Of a DNA stretch of 64,000 bases, positions 1 through 14,189 are shown piece after piece (position 1 is the first letter of the stretch; each line of letters starts with the position of its first letter). Source of the stretch: Anabas testudineus. Taxonomy: Eukaryota; Chordata; Actinopteri; Anabantiformes; Anabantidae. The position numbers and the translations under genes are program-made. Under the pieces are notes generated by a model. The model saw nothing but the letters and a program-made list of their open reading frames with translations. It made no database searches and was not told where the DNA came from. The stretch lies in contig NC_046620.1 of assembly GCF_900324465.2 (NCBI RefSeq), positions 10,541,336-10,605,335 of the forward strand, in the 5' to 3' direction.

Positions 1-753
1 TATCTCTGACTGACTGGTTGAGGGGTCAGAATTAAAAAATGTCACTTTTCCAAATGTGATCCTTGGAGTATGTAAAATGCCCCCAAGAGGCAAGACTACA
101 GACAAGAGAAACTTGATGCGTACAATATCACAAACACAGGAACTATTAAATGTGTATTCACTAGTAAGTACATTCAGTACTACTGTAGGTATGTTTTTTT
201 TTTATGTACAGCCACAGTGTGTGTGTCTGCGTATTTTGTTATAACACACAACTTTTTCTCACTAAGGTCTATCACAGAAACTGAATATTTGGAAAATACC
301 AGTGGTTTTTATCAGTTATGGAACAAGGGTTTTGGTGTGTTTGTGTTTGTACTAACACATTTGTGTGTATGCAGAAGTACACCTACATTTGTCAGCACCT
401 TTGTGTGTACATGCACATTACTCATAGCTGATGATGAGATGTAGACAAGTGTGAAATGACTGGCTCACTGTTAGCGGGTTTTCCTGTCTTTTTTCTGTTT
501 AGGTTGTGTGAGGCAAAATTACATCTGTGTTCGATCATGCTTGTTTTGCTTTCTCAAGAGGTGTTGAGTGTATTTCTCACACCCTCTTCCAACGCTATGA
601 GTTATAATTATGAATCCGAATGACAGCAGGGACTTTGACCTTTCCTGTGACATAATGAGTGAGACATTATCATGTTTATTCATCTCCAAAGAAAAAATAT
701 TCTTGCACATGTACTGTTCTAGATACCTTTTATTTTACTACGTTTCTTCATAG

Positions 754-2682
754 ACACAACATCGGTGGCAGAGACGAGGCTCAACAATGCAAGTCTTGGT
801 GATGGAGCAAGTGTTGGAGGTCTGACAGGCCTGAGTCTAAGTGTCAGTGGGAGCCACATGGAGCGCTGTGGCGTGAGCTCCACTCAGCGGGACAACATGA
901 GTGACAATGCCAGCACCACAGCGCTCGCTGGAACCAGCATCACGGGCAGCCTGTCTGGCAGCTGCTACAACAGGTAATGGACTAGAAATGATGAAATGGT
1001 ATAAAAAGGCGTGACCAGTGAAGAAAGCTTAAGAAGAGTTTGTTCAAACATGTTGTAGTTGATGTATAGAATATGTAAAACTTCTGGATTACTGACATAG
1101 AAATATGCATTACTTTATATTTTGTGTCAATTGTTTGTTTTATTTTCATTTTTCAGGATGGAGGTTCAGGCTGATGTTCAGAAGGAACGCTGCAGTCTGA
1201 GTGGAGAATCAGCCACTGTCAGTCTCGGGACAATCAGTGACAATGCAAGCACAAAAGCCATGGCAGGATCCATCCTCAATGCCTACATCCCTCTGGAAAG
1301 GTAAGCAGTCAGAGCATCCTCATGTCCTGTTTTTAGCCTTTTGAAATACAAATTCTGCATTTCTTACTAAACCTTCTCCCAGATGCCCTGTGGTTAAATT
1401 ATATGAAGGAAATTCATTGTTTGTGTTTTTAGGGCACAAAAAATTGGCTTCACCATTTATCAGCATGCAGCTGATCCCTGCATTTATGCCAAGTTGTCTG
1501 TGCCTGCTGAAAAGCAGGCAGTTTGGTATCACACAGGCCTCAGAAGATGGACTTCTGGTTGTGCCCTAGTTTAAAGTTTGGAGCAGAATTATTGAGTGCT
1601 TTCCCTATGGCACTTAACTCTATTGAGCATTTAAAATCTATTTTCAAATGCATTTCATGGATGCTTCCTTGGCTTGAGTTTTTATTATTTCTCTAAATTC
1701 ACTCAAGCTGTGTTTTGTTTGTTGTTTTTTATTAATATAATTGCTTTGTCGTCTTTTGGGATTACATCTACTGTTCGGGTCACTTTTCGTTCGTTTGTCC
1801 TGTTGTCAAAAGTAGTAGTAGTTACAGTAAGTTACGTGCATTTGTTGTTGTACTATTCGTAAAGTTTGAATGATTTTATTTTGCAGGGACAATAGTCTGG
1901 AAGTTCAGGCAGATGTTGAGTCTAAACAAGAGAAGGTAAGACACAGCAGCGCTAGCAGCAGCCTGGATGAAGCCAGCTGTAGCAGCAGCACTGCCGGCCT
2001 CAAAGGTGCTATTGGTGACTCGTGTCACTCCACCTGCTGCTGTGCCCAGCACGACAACCACTGCTGCCCATCATCTCCCTGGTCCAAGGAACCCTTCACC
2101 TCAGGAGGCAAAAAGAGTAAAGAAAAGCTCTGGAAAAGAGTAGGCAACAGCAAAGGAGAAACAACAATTAACAAAACGCAGGGAGATATGGATGCTCAGC
2201 TCCTGGAGCAGCACAGTACTAACTCTTCAGAGTTTGACTCCCCATCCCTGAGCGGCAGTCTGCCCTCTGTGGCCGACTCCCACTGTAGCCACTTCTCTTC
2301 AGAGCTCAGCTGCTCAGATCCCGAAACCTCAAGACCAGCACATCCATCCTGCTCTGCCACAGTGGACCCCGACTGTCATCAACCAGCCATCGCCTTCAGT
2401 GACATCACCATCACACCCATGCCTGAGGTGGAGAATGACAGTCCGGAGCATTATCCATCTCCGAGTAGCTACGCCTTCACCCACCGCCTACTGTCTTCAT
2501 CTCCACCTGCTTCGCCAAAAGAGGGAAGCAGTGGGACATTTCTGTACATCAGTGAGGAGAGTGTTAGCGAAATCCCAGGCAAAGAACTAGAGAAGGATCA
2601 GAGCATGACAGAGAGCGCCATCAATGCTTCAAAACGGCCTGTGAGCCCGATAAGGAAGCACTGTTTACAAACAGATATCTGA
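754..2682 (+). CDS. rnf19a: E3 ubiquitin-protein ligase RNF19A (dorfin), C-terminal part
   Basis: RNF19A is a membrane-anchored RING-between-RING E3 ligase. Only its cytoplasmic tail is here; the RBR domain and membrane segments must lie left of the window. Three coding exons are visible: 754-973, 1157-1300 and 1887-2682, each behind a pyrimidine-rich tract and AG; the first two end at GTAATG and GTAAGC. Phases join cleanly and give about 386 residues up to TGA at 2680-2682. Family landmarks seen include [58 protein letters not shown] and [11 protein letters not shown], in the order I recall from human RNF19A. The serine-rich tail looks disordered, as in the family. The neighbour spag1 supports RNF19A rather than its paralogue RNF19B. 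Confidence 0.95.
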
Positions 2683-4790
2683 AGCAACTCTTTCTTAGGG
2701 TCCTTCTGATGTCGGCTGTGATACCCTAGCTAGCTCAGTTAGCCATAACACCAGTGCTAACGTCAGTCTGCATGTTGCAGCCCCTGTGATCAGGCCTAAG
2801 GTTATGGGTTTAATTAAATTGTCATCTGCTATGAAGGCAGGAATGTGATCTGAATGTCAGTCAGTTACAGAGAGGCTCGAGGTCTAAGCTGGAGAGAGAT
2901 TTGTAAAGGAAGTAAAATGGAGCACAGTCAAGTCAGACTAGTTTTTTATCTGTTCTACAGATGTGAAGCTGTTTTTGAAGCAGCAGGGCCTAGAGAAGGT
3001 AGAGTTGAATGTATGTGGACAGGTGTAAAACAGGTGATCAGTGTGGTGAGATCCTACAGAAGGTTGTTAATTTATCCAGTCATCATGATGATCTGCAAAG
3101 TCTGTACCCTTGACTTTCTGAATCCAAACTTAAGCTAGTCCCTTCCCTGATGTTTATAAGAAGCAGAACTGATAAAGCTGGATAGAAGCTGTAGTAAATG
3201 GTTTTTCTTCTGGGGTTTGCTCGAATCAGGAATAGAGATGTCATCACTGTGGTCCACCACTGTGCCACCAGTTTATTCTGTGACTTATTAAAAAGACGAA
3301 TGAAAATCACCACAGCTAAAGGACTGTTGAACCTTCTGTTGAGCATATAAACCTAAGAGGGACCAGTCCACACTTTTGTTTCAAATGTGACTCCTGTTTT
3401 TGTGCTACATCTGTACTTATTTTTATTTTCCATTTTGGGAAAGTTGGTTTTAATGTTGAAGCCCGTGTTGGGTCCAAACCTTTTAGTATAATTAGGTGGA
3501 AATTGTGTTGACGAGGGCTCAACCTCCAATTTTAAATTGTAGACTTGAGACTGGTCAAAAGCTCTCATCTGCACTGGTAGTATTCTTTCTTTCTTTTGTT
3601 TTATAGATATAACCAAGTATTCAATGCATTTCTCATATATCATTGAATTGTGGTGGGCTTATTCTAGAAAGGGAATTTTAAGCTATTCCATGTAAACCTA
3701 ACTGAGAAATGCAAAAAAGCCCAATTTTTAAATTTTTTTTACAAATTATAGGGCTTGTTTTAGTAGTTATTCAATCAAACTGGAAAGGCATCCAGTGTAT
3801 TTGCAGAAAGAAAATAAAGCTTTTAAGTTGCTGTACAGGAAGAGCAGATGTGTATATTCAAGCAAACACATCGACTTTATAGCAAAAATACATTTGTTGT
3901 GCAATGGAAACCTCTGCTTGTGTAATCGAGCACATACGTCTTTCAGCGATTTTAATATTCATTGGTGAATGTATGATATATATTACAGTTTTGAATCTCC
4001 CAGTTCTGTCCAAATAAAAATATTATTTTAATTCAGAGCTCTGGGTGTATTTTAACTACAATATATTTTAAGATTCTTAATTTCATGAAAATGATTGATG
4101 CAAATAATTTTATATATGTAGGACCCACCGTGCCTTTGGGGGGAGAAGTCCTGTGTGCAGTGTTTTTATTTTATTTTCATTTTCTCACTCTGTATATCTT
4201 CATATGATATACATAAAAAAAAAAGAGTGTTTGCTTCCTAAAATGCACAAAACCCGATGCTAGGCTGAGTTAGTTTACCAAAGACTGACAGTTTAGACTG
4301 TGCTTCCAACACTTGATAGGTCTGTTGATTACTTGTATAATTCTATTTTAATATAATAGAGTCTAGTCCATAAAGTAAAGAGGCTTCCATTGACCATTTA
4401 AAAAACAAACAAACATGGCAATGCCACGTCGGATTAAAACAGGAATATAAGTGTTTCTGTAAAGAATTCAGTTCACTTGTGTTAATCAGATTGTGTTGGC
4501 AATAAACTCTATTTTTCTCCAAAGTGATCACCATCATGAATATTTGAGTGCAGCCATTTGTTCTGCAGCTCAACATAAACCACCATCAGAGCAGCTCTGG
4601 TGACGACTAGAGGAGTTTTGGTCCATGATGTTGCCACCCTGTGTTTTGTTTTTATTTGAAGACTGGCACCAGGCCTGATTTCTAACGTGGTCAAAGGAAG
4701 CACATGCTATTTGAAAAAGTATCTATTTCTTAATTATTTGCTTTAAAAGGTGCATGTAAATGCATATTATTAAACAATAAAATTGTCAAT
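2683..4790 (+). other. rnf19a: rnf19a 3' UTR with three candidate poly(A) signals
   Basis: AT-rich, non-coding sequence follows the rnf19a stop. AATAAA hexamers on the + strand lie at 3813-3818, 4013-4018 and 4776-4781, so alternative polyadenylation could give UTRs of roughly 1.1, 1.3 and 2.1 kb. No other gene is visible. Confidence 0.6.
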
Positions 4791-4799
4791 CAAACTTCT

Positions 4800-6860
4800 T
4801 TGTGTATTTTTGACACGGCAGTCATTGTTTTATGTGGTGGTGCCGTCATTCACGTCATTACTGGTAAACTTGTGTGATTAGGCAAGTCATTGCTCAAATC
4901 ATAACCTGTGAACTTGCAGGGGGAAGAAAACACATTAAAGCATTCAAATTGGAGTTTTATTATTTACATTTACATTCAAACTATTTACATACAGTACATG
5001 CTCTTACATTCCATGAAGCGGCACATCATTCGTAAAGCTTCAGCAAGTGTTTTTTTTTTTTTTTTTTTTGAGCAATCAAGAACGATCCAAAGGCGGCAAA
5101 CTAAAGATACAGGTAGAACAAACTGAATGAATACACCAATACTGTGAAGTACACGTGAAATATGTGTGGCACATTGTGCTTTACAAAGATTTACATTTTT
5201 AAATGTGTTGTAAAAAATGAATCTGCTCTCAAAATATTCAAAGGCCCTGCACAGCCGCGCAAGCATTCTTAATTATTAGTCGGTCGGATCTCTATTGTAG
5301 AGTTGTATGTTGTGTTAACACTGCAGAAGCTTTGCTCACAAGCGCACTAATCAATAATAAGTTTATTATTATTGAGGGGCTGTGAAATGTACCGAAACCC
5401 TAAGTATGTGTATATGTTTTTGATGGTTGTCAGTTTAGTCAATTACTATAAAAATAATTTAGTCTTTCCATCCTATTTTGTCATTTTCATGATGCCAGAG
5501 GTCTTAGGAGTCATATTTCTCTCTCAACTTGTAAAATTCAGTATGTGAGAAGAAACAGGATGAAATTCCATTTATTCACATCAGGTCCTGGCTATGAAAT
5601 GTCAAATAAATATTGTCACGACAGAATCGCTGACCTGCAGTTGACACCAGGCTGGGTGAGGTCACCCGATTCGACTGATGGGAGCCTAATCAATTTGGTT
5701 TAAAGAGTGGTATGTCATCGGCATGCAGACTCATTTTCTTTTTTGATATGTCTGAAAACTAGATATGTTTGGATTGTTTTTAAATGGAGGCTGAATGGAC
5801 AGAGCAAATATAGAAGTAATACTGGACATCTTTTCCTATATCCTTGTTGCAGCTGGAAGGGCCCAGAGATTCACATTAGTTGTATCTGATACAGCAGGAG
5901 ACTTGTCAAACTTAAATGATGTACACCTATAGACAAAGACGCACAATCATATTGGTTACATTCACAGTTGAACCTGAGACCTGCAGTAAATCTTTTAAAA
6001 AACTAACCAGGACCTGGATATGTTCATTATGTTAAACCAGTGATGCAACCATACAGTTAAAATGACCACAGAACGCAGCTCAGTATTTTGTGTCCTTACC
6101 TAGAATAACTCTTATTATAACTAATTTCTCCCAACTTAAATCAGAGTTAGATCGTAAAGCCTCATGTCTGAGGCTGTTGTTATAAAGCAGGTACCAACAG
6201 TATGCAGTAATGAAGTTTTATAGCGAGTTGGTGGCTTTTCCTTTTAATAAGCAGCAGCTGAAATGATGTAAACAATGACTAAAGCCTTTAATTGAAATTG
6301 ATAGAAACCTTGATTTATCCTAGTTAATGACCTTTTTGTATCTTTCAGAGCCTCTAGACATGCTGCGGCTTCAACACAGTCCGTTTTTGGTTTTGTCTGG
6401 AGCTTAATGAATGATTTTGGAACCAAACACAACATTTTTAAGACAAACCAAACTGTGGTACAAATCTCAGTAAGGCACACATTATACACTCTTCTTCCTC
6501 TGTTTCACATCAACAAACAAATGGATCTGTGTATACGGTATATTCCACCATAATGTGAATGATGTGTAGTGCAAGCCTCAGATACCTGGACATTAATTAG
6601 CCTTTATAAACAAAGCTGCCCATTATGTACAGTTGTCTACCCAGGTGTAATGTTGTGGTTTGCACCCACTGCAGATGGTGCAGAGCTGAAAAGCTGGTCG
6701 TCAATGGAGCTCATCCCAGGAAGAAAAACCCAGTCACCTTAATCAGTAAAGGTCTTACTTATGCACGTCGATGCCTCCATTTAAGTCATTTGCCTTGGTA
6801 CAGCACAGTATGTGTCCATACCTGATTCATTCCTCTGCCTCTGTATCGACCCATCAAGAG
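4800..6860. other. Intergenic or 3' UTR stretch between rnf19a and spag1b-like gene
   Basis: No supported coding exon on either strand. It contains a T-run at about 5050-5069 and scattered AT-rich sequence. The two flanking genes converge, so part of it is probably the 3' UTR of the minus-strand spag1-like gene. Minus-strand poly(A) candidates are weak: ATTAAA near 6281-6286 and AATAAA near 5571-5576. Confidence 0.5.
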
Positions 6861-6863
6861 CCA

Positions 6864-9800
6864 TCACACCTTGAGAAAAGTAGACAGATTTAGCCTCCTG
6901 GGGTTTTGTTTATTCAGTTTTTGTATGAGTTTATCCACAAGATATTTCAAATAAGACGTGTGTGTTTGTGTGTCTCTTACCTTTGGCGTGTGCGCAGCGT
7001 TTTTCATCAGGCTCTCTCTCAGCAAGCCTGTCACCGCCTCAAGCTCCTGCTCAGCCTCCCGGACGTTCGGGTCCAACTGCAGGACTTCCTGGAGGTCACT
7101 GCTGGCAGACAGGTAGTCCTACGATAAAGTCATACACAGACATAGTATAAACACACATACAAGACGAAATCTGGCATCTTCGAAAGAATCTACTTCAGTG
7201 TGTGTATCCGTGATGAGCACTGACACCTGTAAACCTTTATAAGCCAGGGCTCGTCTGTAGTAGGCTTTCTTGTTTCCCGGCTCCAGCTGCAGAGCAGAGT
7301 CACAGTCCTGTTTGGCCTCTTCAAACCGACTCAGTTTCAGGAGGCAAATGGCTCTGGAAGAGACAAGAAGTCGGGATTTATCTGGTTTTTAGGCCGTTTT
7401 TTCTACTACCATACTACTTTTATGGGCTTTGATTTACTGTTTACCTGTTTGTGTACAGAGCACATTCATCAGGTTTTGTGCTGAGACATTCAGTGTACTT
7501 CTCCAGAGCCTCCTGGAAGTGTCCTTTCTTAACCAGATCATTGCCTGCCTGTTTCAGTAAAGTATAGCGGGCCTCTTTCCTTCTGGCTGTTAACAGAAAA
7601 ATAGAATTTAGCAAAAATTCAATGTGGAAATTAGGTTATGGATGTGTTACATGTCCGGGCAGACTGTGTTGTCTTTCAAGCAGCACTCCCCATTCATGCA
7701 GCACACAGACTTTTCAGGAGTGACTGATAAATCCATCCGCCTGTCAGCTGCAGTCTGGGGAGAGGAAGTGTCGCCTCCTGCTTACTGAGCGCTCTGCTGT
7801 GCTGAGAAAGCAACTACGTCTAATGAGTTCAGGGGAACACGGACACACAACAGCACTTTCAAATGTCTTTGGGTTCTCGCAGGGACACAGACAGATAATC
7901 ACTGTCTGGACTCTATTTTATATTTACGCAGTAAGCGGGGTTTGAAAGTGACACACAGTGTGTACAGTACCACAGTCCCCGAAACTCTGGAACAACTTAC
8001 CCGAGGAAATAAGATCAGCTGACTCAGAAACATCTTTTAAATCTCTCCTTAAAACATACCTCTACTGGCGAGCCTTTTGTGATCTTCTTTAAACTAAACA
8101 AATCTGTCTTTAGGAAGACTCTCCATTAGATTACAATGTCTTTCCATTGGAACCGGTCTTCCTAAGGACTGATGCAGTAGTTGTGTTTGTATTATTGTTT
8201 TGTTTGTATAACTGTTTCCTGCTCCCCAACCGGTCGAGGCAGATGGCCGTTTAACTTGAGCCTGGTTCTGCTGGAGGTTTCTTCCCCTAGGGGGAGTTTT
8301 TCTTCTCCACTATTTGCCTAGTGCTTGCTCAAGTTGATCTTGTTGGCCTACATGTGTTTTTGTCTCTCTTATGTTTAGAAAAGTGCTCTATAAATACATT
8401 TATTATTATTATTATTATTTTTATTTTTTTTATTACTACTACTACATGTCACTATGACAACAGCAACGTTTAGTCTGAGTTTCTATTTTGAAAAAAATCT
8501 TTAATAGCAGAGAAACTAATTTATTTTTACATTCAGAATTTAATCTCCACTGCAAACGTTAAACAATCTGTCAACAGACCATACACTAAAAACAATGCTA
8601 TAGTGAGACACCAGATATTTGGCGGCAGAAGAAGGACCTTGGATTTGGCAGGTCGGAGGCAAGAGCAGTTACAAGCATCCAGAGCATAATAAAAATTTTA
8701 ACAACATCTCAACCTCAGTGCAGTACTAAAGTATAGTAAACTGTATGTTGGTATATAGAGAACAAGGCTCTGACTAAGTTTACACAGGGGAGTGGCCCTG
8801 TAGAGGAACTCAGGTGTATTTGTGTTTGGTGTATTTCTATACATAACCAATCAAGGAACAAGAAAACATCATAAATAATTTTTCTTATACAGGCTTATTA
8901 TATGGAATATAGTTTTTGTTTTAGTAATTAGTGTGAGTTTGTTCTCATTTTGTAATTCTTCTTCTTTCTTTTCTTTCGCACATCACCATGATAAACAGCT
9001 GGTTATATGGACCAGCAGAGAGGGCTGTAAGAACAGTGATACAGATTTCCCCTTAAAACTGCGTTTCCAACTGAGCAAATGCGACTATATATATATAAAT
9101 TAAATGCATAAACTGGTGTATGTCACTGCTGCAACAAAAGTGGATTTTACCAAGAGATACTGTATAATGTGTTAAACACTGACACGTTGAACCACTTCCC
9201 ATCTGTTTCCCCAGCAACAGCAGTTTGTGACTCTGACATCTGCAATGTTCTGCCTATGTGCTATAGTAATTAAATGTTTATGTGTCTTTCTGCGCTGCAT
9301 GTATCCTGTGGTTTATCTACAGCATGTTAGATTCAAATCCTGTGTTTGGAATTCCTATGTGGTAAACAAGAGTAAAGCAGTTTATTTGATAGTGATTGTG
9401 AATGTTTTATAACTGTTTATATTTACATTTATGTAAATATGATCTATGTGGAGTCTTACAGTCTGTGTGAGCAGGAGCAGCCTACAGGAAATCTGACCTG
9501 AATTGTTCCATTACAGCAGCGCTACATTCTGTGTGGATCGCCTTCTCCTCTGCATTATTGATGGTCCAACCAGAGACACACACACACACACTCGATCTCT
9601 TTGCAGAAATGCCTTCACTCAGAGCCTGACCAACGTCAGGTTATAATTCAGCGCTTTCATTTTTCATTTTACCACCCACAATTAATCAGAAGAGATTTTA
9701 TAACACACATTTTATTGATAAAATGTTATGGATGTTGATAAAAAAATGACTCCCCAGTAAGCTTATAGGAAGTGATGTCACTCACCTTCCTCCTGTGCAG

Positions 9801-11915
9801 CCCTGGCGGCCCGGGCCTGGGCCAGCTCAATGCTGATTGGTTTCTCTCTGTGTTGCTGCTGCACAGACAGAGGGACGACAGGAATCTCTGGAAGCTTCTC
9901 TCTCCACTCAGGTCCGTCCTGCTCGATCAACAACTTGGTGATCCTGGTAGACATGAGCACAACACATGGTCATGGAAATGAGGCTCTCCTGCCACATGAG
10001 CTTTGGTTTCTATACTCCGGCTGAGTTGAGCTCACCTGTGGACGCTGTCGTGGGCTGCCTGAACCCCAGTGTCCAGCTGCAAAACAGTCTTGTAATCCAC
10101 ATAGGCCTTTCTGTAACGCTCCAGTGACTCATAGGCCATAGCTCTGCGCAAAAGGGGCTTCAAGGAGTAGGGCTGCAGTTCCAAAGCCCTAAGAGGATCA
10201 GAGAGATGTAGAGACAGAGGATCAAACCATCTACACCTGCACACTGTGTCACAAGAGGAATTAGGGTGAATGAATTGAAGCTTCCCATTCAGAAAGATGT
10301 GAGTGAGTATTTGCTTTAGAGATATTCCTGCAGCTTCCTGAACACAAAACCACAATAAAAAACAAGTCACATACACGCAAAACGGTTGTGCCACAGACCG
10401 ACTCTATGTATAACTCTACACAAAATTGTGGAAAAGCAGAGCAACGTATTGTCTGAACTATTAGCAACATGCTGAGCTCTGGCCTGTGACAATCACATGA
10501 GCAGATCCGACGCTGGTCACGTACATGGTGCAGTCCTGTATGCAGTCTGTGCTGTTTCCGTCTTTCAGGTAACAGGCGGCTCTGTTGGAGTAGAGAATGC
10601 ACAGGTCTTCTGGACTATCAATGCCTGCAGGGATACAACCACAACCACTCATCTCAAGGACCAGACACTGTAAAAAACACTCTCATTATTGTTATTGTTG
10701 ATTTCAGTATAAAATACATTCAACGAATACATTACAACACTATTGCTCTTAAAATTAAGACTGGTTTGAACATTTTCGTCTTGTCATCGACTGGCTAGAC
10801 TAAAGCAGCTTAATTTTAAAGACACTAGACCGCTCAGAGATGCTGAGTGTTGGGAGCAGTGGAGACATGGACGTGTTAGCAGTCTCTAGTCTAGAGTCAT
10901 TTTCTACTCTGCCTTTTCTCTGCAGTTTCACAACCACTAGCAGTGCATCAGTTAGCTGATCACTCAGCTGGCTGAGTGATCTTAAAGGTGCAGCATGACA
11001 TTCAATCTTACCTAAGCCTGACGCCAGCACATGACTTCTATCTGCGGCCAGTAGAGTTGTCTTGTGCCAACACTCAACTCCCATTTACAAATCACCAACG
11101 TCACCTCGTGTCTGAGCTCCTGTTTGTGAATGTTAGTCTAAAAAATTGATTACCAGCTGATCCCACAGCGCTCCATAGAGACAAGTGGCAGGTCTAGTGC
11201 TGCATCTTATTAAACTTAAGTAAAACAGTTGATTTGATTAAAAGACTAAAAAATATGCAGCACTGAAGCAGTGACGTGAGACGTTCATAACTGGCATGGG
11301 ATACTCTTGATTAACCATATGACACTTGGAGTCAACTTTTCTCTGATACCCTTAGAAGGACTAACACACATATGCTATGAGGTTATGTGTTTCTGTGCCA
11401 TCCATCTGTTAGTGTCTCTTATGACTCTTCACTGCAGCTTTAATATTTAGTTGTTTTGATGATTTAGTCAACACACTAAATTAAACCAAAAATAAATAAC
11501 TCTAATAATTTAATAATTATTTTATATATTTAAGCAATAAATCGTATCAACTCATACCCGCACCTGCTTCAATACATCCTTCAATGGCCTGGGTGTACTT
11601 CTCCAAAGCGTCTGAAAACTGGCCATGTTTGAAAAGGTGGTTTCCCTCATTCTTGAGTCGGGCCAGATGAGGAGGAAGGGCCCCAGCAGGGGCATCAAGG
11701 TAACTTGCATCCACTGCAGGGCTGTCCTGCTCCTTTCTCACACCTGCAGGGTTGTTTTCCTCCTGAGTGCCGTTGACCAAACCCCTCTCTGGAGCGCTCG
11801 GACTCTTTTGTGCGCTGCCTCCACCCTGGCTCCTGATGCCGCTCCCTGCTGTGGCCGAGTCCGATCTGGTTCCCCCTCCTCCGTTGCCCGGAGGTTTCTC
11901 CTGTGCGTTCCCCAT
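6864..11915 (-). CDS. spag1b: Short SPAG1-like TPR co-chaperone
   Basis: SPAG1 is a tetratricopeptide HSP70/HSP90 co-chaperone needed to pre-assemble axonemal dynein arms. Exons read on the minus strand: 11915-11558, 10624-10525, 10188-10036, 9943-9786, 7586-7445, 7353-7227, 7118-6981 and a stub at 6869-6864. They give about 393 residues, against about 926 in human SPAG1. There are two TPR blocks: residues about 83-200 (NEGNHLFKHGQF, LYSNRAACYLKDGN, KPLLRRAMAYESLE, KAYVDYKTVLQ) and about 265-375 (NDLVKKG, DECALYTNR, KQDCDSAL, AYYRRALAYKG). The link DGPEWREKL matches SPAG1 style. The N-terminal TPR block and the C-terminal RPAP3_C domain of SPAG1 are absent. TOMM34 is similar in size, but RRAMAYE and the neighbours polr2k and rnf19a favour SPAG1. 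The initiator at 11915 is the first codon of a low-complexity G/S/E-rich leader. Confidence 0.8.
7970..8450 (+). mobile_element. 3' end of a non-LTR retrotransposon (LINE, L2/Rex1-like)
   Basis: Inside a spag1b-like intron, opposite to the gene. The left part (about 7985-8090) translates on + to the usual tail of a fish LINE ORF: LWNNLPEEIRS, then SFKSLLKTYLYW and a stop. A non-coding 3' end with the widespread fish block CCTGGTTCTGCTGGAGG (about 8260-8280) follows, ending in an ATT microsatellite at 8398-8441. The element is strongly 5'-truncated, as usual for LINE insertions. I cannot fix the clade without a repeat library. Confidence 0.75.
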
Positions 11916-11924
11916 AACTGCACT

Positions 11925-12135
11925 CCCTCTGCGGTGTGTTCAAACTCTTCCTCCCTTCCTGCTTTCCCCTCTCTCAGAGCTGCAGCGACATCTGCGCCCG
12001 GCCGGGGATTTCTACTGGCCCCACCCCCTGGATGATACGTCAGCTGTGACATCACAGGAAGGGGGAGCCGCGGCGATGCAGTGGTGCAGTGGGACAGCTG
12101 GGATGAGAGAGCCTCTCATTAGACGTCACAACCAC
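11925..12135 (-). promoter_or_regulatory. Candidate promoter of the spag1b-like gene
   Basis: GC-rich sequence directly upstream of the spag1b-like start, in an otherwise AT-rich area. It carries CRE-like half-sites: ACGTCA near 12038, TGACATCA near 12047 and GACGTCA near 12122. No clear TATA box. The assignment is inferred from position and composition. Confidence 0.4.
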
Positions 12136-12842
12136 CATAGACCCAACTTCTCGTCTGCTCTCCAGGGATACACGTTTTGTTTTGTTGGAAATTTGAATGC
12201 CAGAAAAATCCTTTTCGTTTATATTAGTATAACATTTAAACCAACCCAACTTTCATATTATTTACTTAAGTACTACATAAATGCTCCACAATTATTGTAA
12301 ATGCAATACTTAATGTTTATTACAAATTTATTTCTCTGGCTTTCAAGTCACTTGACCTATAACCAAGCTCTTTCCACCTCTGATTGGTAAAATACTACAA
12401 AATCAAAGTCAAACTTGCCTATGGTATTGGTTAATCTTTGATAATCAAAAGCCTTTTTTTGGTAGAGATATGAAAATATTTTGTCTTTGTGTAAGTGCTT
12501 CCTTGTCCTTCCCTATACTGTTGCTAGGCAACATTACTCTCTTATGTAAATGAACAGAATATAGCCTTAAGAAATAAACTTCTCTTTTCATGTTGCTGTA
12601 TTAAGCAACATTATCAACAATGATAATTAAAATAATATGAAGAACAATGGGTAAAAACGACACAGTGAAAGCAGTCAAGGTAAGTAAAAATGTTTTAATA
12701 TACCAAAACTTTCATTGGTCACCGTGAGTTTTAACCATAATTCGGAAAAAAAGGAGCCAGATTTGTGGGTATATTTATTTACATGGTGATATGCACAAAA
12801 ACATAACAATAACAATCAAAACAGCTGCTCTCTTCTTCTTCA

Positions 12843-13992
<1,150 letters not shown>

Positions 13993-14189
13993 TTAAGAGA
14001 GAAAAAGATGACTAACTTTATCACATCAATGATAGCTACAGCATGCTAACACAAACAGCGTGGTGGAACGGACAAGATTAGCTTAAACCGTCACAACTAG
14101 TAGTGCTAGTTGAATATACAAGTATTTAAGGAGTCTAACAATACAACACGAATATAGTAAATGTGGCGTGCACATAATAATAATAAGAA

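Noticed and set aside
6864-11915. Identification as TOMM34
   Set aside because: Size fits, but RRAMAYE, the CIQDC block and especially the conserved polr2k-spag1-rnf19a order favour SPAG1. Not fully excluded.
11625-12300. Long + strand frames opposite spag1b exon 1
   Set aside because: Antisense shadows of a GC-rich coding exon and promoter.
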